A stretch of DNA of 6,147 nt from Phycisphaeraceae bacterium (lineage in GTDB: Bacteria; Planctomycetota; Phycisphaerae; Phycisphaerales; Phycisphaeraceae): positions 1 through 6,147 of the forward strand of contig PUNN01000259.1 in assembly GCA_003552605.1 (NCBI GenBank), in the 5' to 3' direction. The position numbers and the translations under genes are program-made. Below the pieces are notes generated by a model, which saw nothing but the letters and a program-made list of their open reading frames with translations, had not been told where the DNA came from and did no database searches. Shown here piece by piece: positions 1 through 5,871 of this stretch (the stretch's first letter is position 1; each line of letters starts with the position of its first letter).

Positions 1-41
1 AGCCCCCCTCACCCCGCCCCTCTCCCGAGGGGAGAGGGAGG
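1..41. repeat. short palindromic intergenic repeat (CCCTCTCCC-GAG-GGGAGAGGG)
   Basis: A perfect 9-bp inverted repeat, CCCTCTCCC (18-26) and GGGAGAGGG (30-38), encloses a GAG loop. It is flanked by the C-rich stretch CCCCTCACCCCGCC on one side and GAGGAAAAT on the other. This layout is characteristic of short palindromic elements that occur in many copies between genes in GC-rich Proteobacteria and Planctomycetes. That comparison is from memory and no copy count was made. It lies just downstream of the methyltransferase remnant on the minus strand. No T-tract follows on either strand, so a classical intrinsic terminator is unlikely, and the element may continue beyond the window edge. Confidence 0.6.
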
Positions 42-60
42 AAAATGCCCGCGGCGCATG

Positions 61-354
61 TCATGCACCCATGGAGGCAGGCGGGACGACGGTGCGGGTT
101 GCCCCGGGAATCGCCATGCGGTAGTGGCGAAGTTTGCCGACTTGCCGGAGAAGGTTCTGCCGCGGCAGAAAGTGTTCGCTGTAACGGCGTTCAACCTCGC
201 GATTGCAATCGTGGACGAAGACATCACCGCCTGGCGCGACCAGCGTGGCTGCGGTAAAGATAATCTGCATGCGGCCAGGCTGGTGGTCATCCCCGCCGGC
301 GGGAGCGTCGACGAGGGTGACGTCCCACTTCTCTGGGGCGAGGGCACTTCGACA
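61..354 (-). pseudogene. C-terminal remnant of a DUF579/GXM-like methyltransferase
   Basis: Read on the minus strand, this open stretch resembles the C-terminal half of the DUF579 (Polysacc_synt_4) family, whose plant members are glucuronoxylan 4-O-methyltransferases (GXM) and IRX15. In order it shows WDVTLVDAPAG (about 325 down to 295), PGRM followed by IIFTAA (about 280 to 245), GGDVFVHDCNREVE (about 230 to 185), an FL pair and KLRHYRM. These match the family pattern WDxxxxDAP, PGRM, IFxAA, VFVHDxNRxVE, FL, RLRHF. The C-terminus ends normally at a TGA (61-63). Upstream the frame stops at TGA 355-357, and there is no ATG before residue M at 268-270. A neighbouring frame (ATG at 369-371) reads DDVEVPSPQ just before the join, which could be the preceding family segment after a single-base shift. 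The SAM-binding N-terminal half has no room, because the Rrf2 promoter begins at 605, and I see no homology in 372-540. I read this as a truncated, non-functional remnant. The family call is from recognised motifs and was not searched. Confidence 0.62.
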
Positions 355-430
355 TCATCGGTAACGTGCATGCATGGGCGACTCCGGGAGGTGCGGGGCC
401 GAATACCGGGGGGCCGATTTCTGGACGGGC

Positions 431-478
431 CCGGCCGGCAACCGAGGGCGCTGTTGCGCCAGTGGCGTTGCCGGCCGG
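431..478. repeat. 48-base nested stem-loop, REP-like
   Basis: A perfect 12-bp inverted repeat, CCGGCCGGCAAC (431-442) and GTTGCCGGCCGG (467-478), encloses a second perfect stem, GGCGC (447-451) and GCGCC (456-460), with a TGTT loop. An alternative inner pairing, CGCCA-G-TGGCG (457-467), competes with it. No T-tract follows on either strand, so it is not a simple terminator. It lies between the methyltransferase remnant and the Rrf2 promoter. It may be a repetitive extragenic palindrome or a trace of the event that removed the 5' part of the remnant. The structure is read directly and its role is unknown. Confidence 0.55.
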
Positions 479-604
479 CACGGTATAGATCAGCCGGATA
501 TGGCGCAATGGACGAGTCTGCGGGCGGGAGGGCCGCCCGGGACTAAGTAGTAAATGAGATCGCGATATCTTAATATTGCATTGCGAATCAGCAGTCTTGT
601 GATC

Positions 605-633
605 GTGACATTCGGACGATCCGATGCTACAAT
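605..633 (+). promoter_or_regulatory. sigma-70-type promoter of the Rrf2-family regulator
   Basis: GTGACA (605-610, five of six matches to TTGACA) and TACAAT (628-633, five of six to TATAAT) are separated by exactly 17 bases. A TG at 625-626 gives an extended -10. The predicted transcript begins near 640, leaving a leader of about 74 nt before the ATG at 714. Within the spacer lies a 5-bp dyad, TCGGA-CGA-TCCGA (612-624), placed where a repressor would block RNA polymerase. Autoregulation is common among Rrf2 proteins, so this could be the protein's own operator, but that is inference. The leader also holds the 10-base perfect palindrome GGCGATCGCC (671-680). Confidence 0.6.
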
Positions 634-713
634 CGGTTGAGACGTATCGGGACCTCTGTCACCCCTGTTCGGCGATCGCCCACAAACCCCACGCATCTGA
701 TGGGACTTCTAAC

Positions 714-1226
714 ATGATCTACTCCAGTGCATGCTCCTACGCGATCCGTGCCCTCAGCCGACTGGCCATGATGCGCCCCGATGGCTATGTCCTGCTCGAT
801 GAACTCTGCGAAGGCACCGAACTGCCACGGCATTTCGTGGCAAAAATCTTCCAGGACCTTGTCCGCAAGGGCCTGCTGGTCAGCGCCAAGGGCCGCGGCG
901 GCGGTTTCGCCCTCGCACAGCCGCCATCGAACATCACCCTCTTCGACATCGTCGGTGCCATCGATGGGGTCTCGCGGCTCGATGAATGTGTCGTCGGGAT
1001 GGCCAAGTGCGATGACAACCAGCCGTGTCCACAGCACGATCAGTGGCTCGCCATCCGCAGCAATCTGCGCGATTTCCTCATGCAAACCACGCTCGACAAG
1101 ATGAGCGACACGCTCGCCAAGAAGCTCGAGTTGCTTGGCGAGCCGGTCCCCGCGGCGATGAGCAAATCGAAGCCCATGCGCGGCCAACCATCGACCGAAG
1201 AGGCCGAGCCGCGGCCGGGCGCTTGA
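714..1226 (+). CDS. Rrf2-family transcriptional regulator with three-cysteine cluster motif
   Basis: This 170-residue protein is of normal Rrf2 length and is predicted to be a cytoplasmic DNA-binding sensor. Residues 1-60 form the winged helix-turn-helix: MIYSSACSYAIRAL, then ELPRHFVAKIFQDLVRKGLL as recognition region and the wing GRGGGFALA (60-68). A dimerisation helix follows (NITLFDIVGAIDG). Three cysteines, C92, C99 and C105, followed by PQH and W111, match the Fe-S ligand loop of IscR, NsrR and RirA, so the protein probably senses Fe-S status, nitric oxide or redox state. The spacing is CX6CX5C, against CX5CX5C in IscR. A hydrophilic tail (about 148-170) is probably disordered. The start at 714 was chosen because the sequence there begins in canonical Rrf2 fashion and because the longer reading from 624 would start upstream of the predicted transcription start. 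The ribosome site is weak (GGGA, 702-705). No isc, suf or nitric oxide gene is in the window, so its targets cannot be named. The gene is convergent with the hydrolase gene. Confidence 0.92.
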   Translation: MIYSSACSYAIRALSRLAMMRPDGYVLLDELCEGTELPRHFVAKIFQDLVRKGLLVSAKGRGGGFALAQPPSNITLFDIVGAIDGVSRLDECVVGMAKCDDNQPCPQHDQWLAIRSNLRDFLMQTTLDKMSDTLAKKLELLGEPVPAAMSKSKPMRGQPSTEEAEPRPGA

Positions 1227-1674
1227 TGCGACAATGCCGCTTGCCTTACTGCGGGAGCGGCCGCGCTCGATGGGCTGCGAGAATTGCGAGAGTGCGAACA
1301 GGGCTGTCTCCCGGCCACCTTCTGCTGCTGGCTCGGTAGCGGCATGTCGGCTCGGGCGTTTACGAGCAACGATGGAAGACGCAGGATGCGCAGAAAGGTG
1401 GGGGCGGGCAAGCCCTGACCACGTCCGTGGCATCGTCGCGGTGAAAGTGGCGATGGCAACACAATGCCGGACATGATTCAGGGCCACGTTTCCGGACGTA
1501 CCCTTTCGCGCCTTTGGGCCTTTTCGCAGTTGCCTCTTCTACCGTCCGCTTCGGCAATCCCCACTGTGTTCGCAGGTGCCCCGCAATCTTTGCCCCGGGT
1601 CACAGTGTGGCACTGCTGTGTGGTGGGGGCCCCGTTGGCGGGCGAAGATAAGAATGCGAGGCCGGGATGCGAGG
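1227..1674. other. gene-free space between convergent genes
   Basis: I find no gene I can support in these 448 bases. The open frames have no ribosome site, no recognisable motif and skewed composition. The stretch contains small dyads: GAGCG-GCCG-CGCTC (1255-1268), CCACG-TC-CGTGG (1419-1430), CACTGTG (1562-1568) pairing with CACAGTG (1601-1607), and CAGTG-TGG-CACTG (1603-1615). There is also a direct repeat, TGCCCCG (1577-1583 and 1591-1597). None is followed by a T-tract on the strand that would end the Rrf2 or hydrolase transcript, so no intrinsic terminator is evident for either gene. Confidence 0.6.
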
Positions 1675-3705
1675 TCATTCGCGGACGACAAGCACTTCAT
1701 GCACGTCCACCTTCGGGATGGTGACCGTGAGGTGGCCGTCGTGCCAGGTCGTCTCGATCGGAATTCCGCCTGGTTCGAGCGTGGTCGATACCGGCCGACG
1801 GCTCAATTGCACCTCGAGCGCCGCGTTGTGGATGGGGGGCAGGTGCTCGATCAGGATGCGCTTGGGTGGCAGCACGATCGATGGGCCCCGGTTGAGCATG
1901 TGAATGAGCAGTTCGCCGTGGCGACGACGGGCGATCAACTCCAGGGTCGGTGGCATATCGGCGCCCGTGGCCGGGCGCACCAGCCAGTCCACGTTCAGGC
2001 CATCGACTAGCTCACCGATCAGCCGCCGAAGCTCGGGATAGCGTGTGTTGAAATAGCCGCTGAACAGGGGGCCATGGGCAGCGAGGATACAACCCTTGCC
2101 CACATCCCGCCGGGTAATGAGCACTTGGTCCGTACGGTTGTCGTGCGGCTCCTGCTCATCGTGGCGCCAGGCGATCGCTTGGGTGTCGCTAACTTCTATC
2201 GCGACGGGCTGCCACGGAAATATGCGCCCGGGCGCTGGGCCATCGGCCGGCCCGTGTGTCGGGATGGGGATGGTGATGTCGCGGCCCGGCACATGCAGGT
2301 AAACGCCCCGATCGAGCGCCTCGCCATCCGGCCGCGCACCGACAAGGTCGGCGCACTCGTGGGCGAGATGGCTTCCGGTGATGAGCAGTCGCCCGCCGCG
2401 TGCGGCGTATTGCTTCAAGCGGTCAAGCATGGACGTGCCGATGCCGGTGATCTCGGGGACCACGAGCATGCGGTATTGGTCCATGCGGGCTTCAGCCGCA
2501 TCCTCGGTAAGCACGTCCACGGTCCGGTGATGTTCAAGCAGGGCCGCGAGTGCCCCTTCGATCGGTTCGGTGCCGGGCTCGTACTCATACAGCGGGGTGT
2601 TGTGACGATAGAAGTGGTCGGCAAAGTGCAGGATCGCCACGTCCGAGGCCGAAGTCGTCTCCCGGCACCACGGCCGGCGGGCACGGAGATAATCGGCCAC
2701 CGCCGCGATGCGATCGTGATGCCAGCCGGTCAGGTGGCCGCAGCGCTGCGGCTTCTCGTACACCATGGCCGCGCCGCCGTGGGCGATGACCTCGCTCAAC
2801 TCCTGGCAGAGGTGGACAGTCGGCTTGCCCATCCAAGGCCGTGGATCGGTCATCTCGCCCGGCTTGGTCTGCATCCACGCCATGAGGTTGAACCCGCGAT
2901 CACGGGCATCGAACACGCGCGACTCGAGCAGGGCATGCTCAGCGCCCCATCGGAAATCGAGGTCGCCGCTGAGGCAGTCAACGTTCACCCTCATGCGCGG
3001 ATCGGGCTGGCGGGCGCCGTAGATGTAGCTGCTGATGGCCACGCAGTCGGGCTTGCGCTCGTGAACGGCGTCGACCCAGCGCTCGACATATTCAATGAAC
3101 AACTCGCGGTGAAAGGCCAGCCACATGTGCCAGTGATCCGTCGCGGCCTCGGTCGGCGCCTCATGGCCGGTGCGATCGCGGAAGGCGTTGCGGCAGCGGT
3201 CGCACCAGCACGGTTTCGACGCCCAGTTGTCGCCATCGACCCAGAAGCCATCGACATCGTATCGGTCGATGATCTCGACAAGCTGGGGAATCATCATCGC
3301 CTCGAGGTAATCACTGTGCCGGCAGGTGATTCGCGGGTCGGGGTTGCCGGCTTGGTCGATGCGGGCCCAGTCCGGGTGAAGCTCGATCGCCCGGGCATCC
3401 CACACCCCCGAGTAATGCACGCCGAGGCGGATGCCCATCTCGCGGGTGATGCGGCGATGGGTCTCGAGCGGGTCGCCCACCAGGCCAGGCGCCGGTGAGC
3501 CGACCGTGGTGGGATAGCTGCAATAGCCCTTGTGCCCCTTGCAGTCGCACTGAATCCAGTCCGGCTGAACCTGGGCCAACCGCTGGCGCAGGTGCTCACC
3601 GCTCAGCGCAGCGCCGAAGTCGGTGTCATCGGCCGTGGCATGCAGGTCGTAGTGGATGCCGAAGAAGCAGTCATCGTGCCAGTTCGGTGTGCGGGGGCTG
3701 TTCAT
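1675..3705 (-). CDS. GHL6/GH42-like glycoside hydrolase family protein
   Basis: This 676-residue protein probably acts on a glycosidic bond, but its substrate cannot be named. Residues about 10-340 look like a (beta/alpha)8 barrel of the hypothetical glycosyl hydrolase 6 group, related to alpha-amylase and fucosidase-type barrels. Visible marks are FFGIHYDLHA (14-23), QCDCKGHKGYCSYPTTVG (52-69), GVHYSGVWD (95-103) and DGFWVDGDNW (152-161), which sits at the strand end where the catalytic acid is expected (D157 or D152). A PCWCDRC cysteine cluster follows (165-171). Residues about 352-565 resemble the beta-galactosidase trimerisation domain of GH42, with DVAILHFADHFYRHN, YRMLVVPEITGI and YAARGGRLLITGSH. 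Residues about 588-676 form a beta-rich C-terminal domain. There is no signal peptide or membrane segment, so it is predicted to be cytoplasmic. The ATG at 3703-3705 is preceded by GGAG with a 7-base spacer. Automated labels could also read alpha-L-fucosidase or alpha-amylase family. The domain calls are from recognised motifs. It lies downstream of sppA on the same strand, across a probable terminator. Confidence 0.85.
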   Translation of the reverse strand: MNSPRTPNWHDDCFFGIHYDLHATADDTDFGAALSGEHLRQRLAQVQPDWIQCDCKGHKGYCSYPTTVGSPAPGLVGDPLETHRRITREMGIRLGVHYSGVWDARAIELHPDWARIDQAGNPDPRITCRHSDYLEAMMIPQLVEIIDRYDVDGFWVDGDNWASKPCWCDRCRNAFRDRTGHEAPTEAATDHWHMWLAFHRELFIEYVERWVDAVHERKPDCVAISSYIYGARQPDPRMRVNVDCLSGDLDFRWGAEHALLESRVFDARDRGFNLMAWMQTKPGEMTDPRPWMGKPTVHLCQELSEVIAHGGAAMVYEKPQRCGHLTGWHHDRIAAVADYLRARRPWCRETTSASDVAILHFADHFYRHNTPLYEYEPGTEPIEGALAALLEHHRTVDVLTEDAAEARMDQYRMLVVPEITGIGTSMLDRLKQYAARGGRLLITGSHLAHECADLVGARPDGEALDRGVYLHVPGRDITIPIPTHGPADGPAPGRIFPWQPVAIEVSDTQAIAWRHDEQEPHDNRTDQVLITRRDVGKGCILAAHGPLFSGYFNTRYPELRRLIGELVDGLNVDWLVRPATGADMPPTLELIARRRHGELLIHMLNRGPSIVLPPKRILIEHLPPIHNAALEVQLSRRPVSTTLEPGGIPIETTWHDGHLTVTIPKVDVHEVLVVRE

Positions 3706-3712
3706 GATTCAA

Positions 3713-3716
3713 CTCC
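3713..3716 (-). promoter_or_regulatory. ribosome binding site of the GHL6-like gene
   Basis: GGAG on the minus strand lies 7 bases before the ATG at 3705. It supports this start over internal methionines. Confidence 0.75.
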
Positions 3717-3734
3717 ACAATCGCTGACCCCGCG

Positions 3735-3766
3735 AGTGTAACGGATGCATCGGGCGATGCCGTCAA
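3735..3766 (-). promoter_or_regulatory. possible promoter of the GHL6-like gene with dyad in the spacer
   Basis: On the minus strand TTGACG (3766-3761) and TACACT (3740-3735) are separated by 20 bases, longer than the optimum of 17. The spacer contains a perfect 14-base palindrome, GCATCGGGCGATGC (3747-3760), that abuts the -35 element. A long spacer enclosing a dyad is the layout of MerR-family-activated promoters, in which the regulator untwists the DNA. The -10 matches only four of six bases, so the promoter itself is uncertain. A second dyad, GCCG-TCAA-CGGC (3759-3770), overlaps the -35. The predicted start is near 3728, with a short leader carrying the GGAG ribosome site. Confidence 0.35.
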
Positions 3767-3785
3767 CGGCGTCCGTGGACCGCCG

Positions 3786-3863
3786 AAATACAACAACGCT
3801 TCACTGCCTTGCGGGCCGGTCCGCCCTGTTCAAAGGCGGTGCCGGCCGGTTCGGCAGTGAAGC
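3786..3863 (-). terminator. probable intrinsic terminator of sppA (66-nt hairpin plus T-rich tail)
   Basis: A perfect 11-bp stem, GCTTCACTGCC (3798-3808) with GGCAGTGAAGC (3853-3863), continues through an internal loop into GGCCGG/CCGGCC (3814-3819, 3842-3847) and then CCGCC/GGCGG (3821-3825, 3835-3839), with a 9-base loop. On the minus strand the hairpin is followed by GTTGTTGTATTT, a T-rich but interrupted tail. The plus-strand exit has no such tail, so the structure points to sppA, whose stop lies 61 bases before it. It is longer than a typical terminator hairpin and could also be a small inserted palindromic element. Confidence 0.55.
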
Positions 3864-3872
3864 ATTGTCGAG

Positions 3873-3917
3873 TGGAGGCAGTTTCTCTTGGAGGCAGCCA
3901 ACCGATGCGCGATCGGT
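3873..3917. repeat. 9-bp direct repeat and small hairpin after the sppA stop
   Basis: TGGAGGCAG occurs at 3873-3881 and 3889-3897, a period of 16 bases. Next to it ACCGAT (3901-3906) and ATCGGT (3912-3917) form a 6-bp stem with a GCGCG loop, close to the sppA stop codon. No function can be assigned. The hairpin may add to the stability of the sppA mRNA 3' end. Confidence 0.35.
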
Positions 3918-3924
3918 GCCTTGC

Positions 3925-5787
3925 TTACCGGCCGGGCCGCAGCAGGATTGCGGCCGGCATGATCGTCAGCACCGGTTCGTGTTGCAGCAGGGTGATGCCG
4001 TCGATGTGGCCGGTGAGCTTTTGCCAGTTGTGCTCGCCCACGGCGGCGCGGGCGGTGTTGAACACGTCCGGGCCGGCGGCTTTGAGTCTCGGGGCCGGCA
4101 CATCGGACTCGACACCGAAGAGGCTGTCGAGGAATTCACCGAACGACATCGGCCGCGGCAGCTCGAGGATATCGTATTCCTCTTCACGCAGGTTCAGTTG
4201 ATCGGCCATGTCCACGATCGCGGTTTCCACGCCACCGACCTCGTCGATCAGCCCATTCTCCACCGCCTGCCGGCCGCTGAAGACGCGGCCTTCGGCGACG
4301 TCATCGATGTCATCGATGCGATCCTCACGGCCGGTCTTGACCCGGTCGATGAACTGCTCGTAGATGCGGTCGAAGGCTGCCCCGAGCGCTTCGCGCTGTT
4401 CATCGGTGAACGGCTCGACGGTGTTGAACATGTCGCCCATCGGCCCGCGGCTGCGGCGGTGGACCTCGATGCCGGCCATGTCGTAGAGCCCGCCGAGGAC
4501 GATCTTGCCGCCGACGACCCCGATCGAACCGAGGATGCTCGATGGCGATGCGTAAATGCGGTCGCCGGCCGCGGCGACGTAGTAACCGCCGCTCGCCGCC
4601 GTCGAGCCGATGCTGACAAACACCGGCTTCTCACGCCCCACCTCGCGGATGGCCTGCCAGATGACATCGCTGGCGATGGGCGAGCCGCCGGGTGAATCGA
4701 TGCGGATCACCAGACCCTGGATCATCGGCTCATCACGCACTTCGGCAAGTGCCCGGACGATCGTACGCGAACCGACGCTGTCCTCACTGAACAGGCCGGC
4801 CTGGCCGCTGTCGCCGGAGTGGATCGGCCCGTGCATGTGCATCAGGCCGATGGTGGGGCGCACCATTTGCGGCTGTGGCGGCTGCATGAGCATCTGGAAG
4901 ATGGCGAAGGGGTTGTCGGCATCGATCTGTTCAGGTTCCAGCCCCATCTGAGGGTCCCAGTGGAACTCCTCACCGAAGATGTCCTCGGTGAGGTCCCGCA
5001 AATCGCGGGCGACCACGGCATCGATCACATTGCGGTCGACGTATTCCTCATCACTGAGTTGCAGCGAGCGCTTCATGACAGATTCGACGCCTTCGCGATC
5101 CATGTCGCGGGCACCGGCGATGGTTTCGATGATGTGGTCATAGATGTCATCGAGCAGGCTGTCGATGGTCCGTGACCATTGCTCGGATGGGGCATTCCGC
5201 GTGAGCGGCTCGGCCGCCCCCTTGTAATCGCCGCGCTGCATCAGGTCCGCCTTGACGCCGACCTTCTCGAGCAGCCCGGTCAGGTACATCTCTTCCATGC
5301 CCAGGCCGGTCAGTTCGACCATGCCGCGGCGCTGAAGGGCGATGGTGTCGGCGTGGCAGGCGAGCAGGTACGCCCCGAGGCTGTAGGCCTCGGCGAAGAC
5401 GACGGTGTGCTTGCCCGCATCGCTGATGCGCTTGAGTGCAGTGCCGAGTTCCTGCACCTGCGTCATGCTCAGCGGCGCCCCATCGAGATACAGCACAACG
5501 CCCTCGTGCGCATCACTTGTGGCCACGTGGTGCAACTGGCTGATCACGCCCCGGAGGGTGAGTTCGCGGTTGTAGTCGCCCGTGAGGGTGAACGGTGGGG
5601 GGGAATCGGCCAGTGGCCGGGAAAGGCGCATCCAGCCCACCTGCGGCCCTTCGGCCTCCATGGGGGCCATGCCCGGTTCGATCTCGACCTCCCACTCGAG
5701 GGCCGCGGCGGATTGGGCCAGCAGGCCGAGCATCAGCACCGCCGCCAGTGAGGGCATCCCCAGAGTTACCTTCGATTTCGATCGCAT
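3925..5787 (-). CDS. sppA: signal peptide peptidase SppA, S49 family, two-domain form
   Basis: This 620-residue protein is a membrane-associated or periplasmic serine protease of the SppA type, which degrades leftover signal peptides and other envelope peptides. The length and two tandem S49 domains match long bacterial SppA proteins (E. coli SppA, about 618 residues). The N-terminus is a signal peptide: R2, K4 and K6, a hydrophobic core (11-24) and AAA before L30, so cleavage after A29 is likely. The N-terminal domain carries the catalytic lysine K189 in GDYKGAAEPLT. The C-terminal domain carries IRIDSPGGS (361-369) and the nucleophile S399 in STAASGGYYVA, followed by ILGSIGV (418-424). This is the family's Lys-Ser dyad shared between the two halves. 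The start at 5787 was chosen because GGAG lies 6 bases upstream and a signal peptide begins directly there. A longer reading from TTG 5871 would use the -35 element as its start codon, and ATG 5799 has no ribosome site. It has its own promoter and a probable terminator. Confidence 0.93.
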   Translation of the reverse strand: MRSKSKVTLGMPSLAAVLMLGLLAQSAAALEWEVEIEPGMAPMEAEGPQVGWMRLSRPLADSPPPFTLTGDYNRELTLRGVISQLHHVATSDAHEGVVLYLDGAPLSMTQVQELGTALKRISDAGKHTVVFAEAYSLGAYLLACHADTIALQRRGMVELTGLGMEEMYLTGLLEKVGVKADLMQRGDYKGAAEPLTRNAPSEQWSRTIDSLLDDIYDHIIETIAGARDMDREGVESVMKRSLQLSDEEYVDRNVIDAVVARDLRDLTEDIFGEEFHWDPQMGLEPEQIDADNPFAIFQMLMQPPQPQMVRPTIGLMHMHGPIHSGDSGQAGLFSEDSVGSRTIVRALAEVRDEPMIQGLVIRIDSPGGSPIASDVIWQAIREVGREKPVFVSIGSTAASGGYYVAAAGDRIYASPSSILGSIGVVGGKIVLGGLYDMAGIEVHRRSRGPMGDMFNTVEPFTDEQREALGAAFDRIYEQFIDRVKTGREDRIDDIDDVAEGRVFSGRQAVENGLIDEVGGVETAIVDMADQLNLREEEYDILELPRPMSFGEFLDSLFGVESDVPAPRLKAAGPDVFNTARAAVGEHNWQKLTGHIDGITLLQHEPVLTIMPAAILLRPGR

Positions 5788-5793
5788 CGCATG

Positions 5794-5797
5794 CTCC
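5794..5797 (-). promoter_or_regulatory. ribosome binding site that fixes the sppA start
   Basis: GGAG lies 6 bases before the ATG at 5787 on the minus strand. Its first G is the last base of an in-frame ATG at 5799, which is preceded by CTTCTTTTTTT and has no ribosome site of its own. This decides for the shorter protein beginning MRSKSK. Confidence 0.75.
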
Positions 5798-5799
5798 AT

Positions 5800-5834
5800 A
5801 AAAAAAGAAGTTGGCGTCGCGGCAGGCGCCGCGA
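5800..5834 (-). promoter_or_regulatory. leader hairpin and T7 tract before sppA
   Basis: In the predicted sppA leader, TCGCGGC and GCCGCGA (plus-strand 5817-5823 and 5828-5834) form a perfect 7-bp GC-rich stem with a 4-base loop. On the minus strand seven bases follow (CGCCAAC), then TTCTTTTTTT (5809-5800), ending just before the ribosome site. This resembles a terminator with an over-long gap, so it may attenuate transcription or act on translation. An alternative pairing, GGCG (5830-5827) with CGCC (5816-5813), would bring the stem nearer the T-tract but is weaker. The structure is visible, but regulation is inferred. Confidence 0.35.
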
Positions 5835-5841
5835 TCAACCG

Positions 5842-5871
5842 ATTGTTGAACGCTACCACATCGCATGTCAA
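5842..5871 (-). promoter_or_regulatory. sigma-70-type promoter of sppA
   Basis: On the minus strand a perfect TTGACA (5871-5866) and AACAAT (5847-5842, four of six matches) are separated by 18 bases. The predicted start is near 5835, giving a leader of about 50 nt. A dyad, TCAAC-CGATT-GTTGA (5835-5849), covers the -10 and the start site and could be an operator. Confidence 0.55.

Noticed and set aside
9..371. 120-residue minus-strand frame as an intact gene
   Set aside because: It runs in another frame through the methyltransferase remnant and into the palindromic repeat. Only its first dozen residues may belong to the remnant, through a frameshift.
624..713. N-terminal extension of the Rrf2 protein (start at 624)
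   Set aside because: The ATG at 624 lies upstream of and overlaps the extended -10 region, so it would not be transcribed. The canonical Rrf2 N-terminus begins at 714.
1255..1268. GAGCG-GCCG-CGCTC stem-loop as terminator of the Rrf2 gene
   Set aside because: The stem is only 5 bp and no T-tract follows.
1234..1476. 80-residue plus-strand frame with a CENC motif after the Rrf2 gene
   Set aside because: It has no ribosome site and no further metal-binding pattern or recognisable domain. A single CxxC is not enough.
627..1487. 286-residue minus-strand open frame opposite the Rrf2 gene
   Set aside because: It is antisense to a recognisable regulator, crosses its promoter, and has no motif or ribosome site.
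2074..3498. 474-residue plus-strand open frame
   Set aside because: It lies wholly antisense to the hydrolase gene and shows no domain. Long antisense frames are expected opposite GC-rich coding sequence.
3745..4695. 316-residue plus-strand open frame
   Set aside because: Most of it is antisense to sppA and the rest covers the terminator hairpin. No protein family features are visible.
5179..5751. 190-residue plus-strand open frame
   Set aside because: It is entirely antisense to the N-terminal half of sppA, whose motifs are clear.
5788..5871. Longer sppA reading from TTG at 5871
   Set aside because: That TTG is the start of a perfect -35 element. The signal peptide and ribosome site support the start at 5787.
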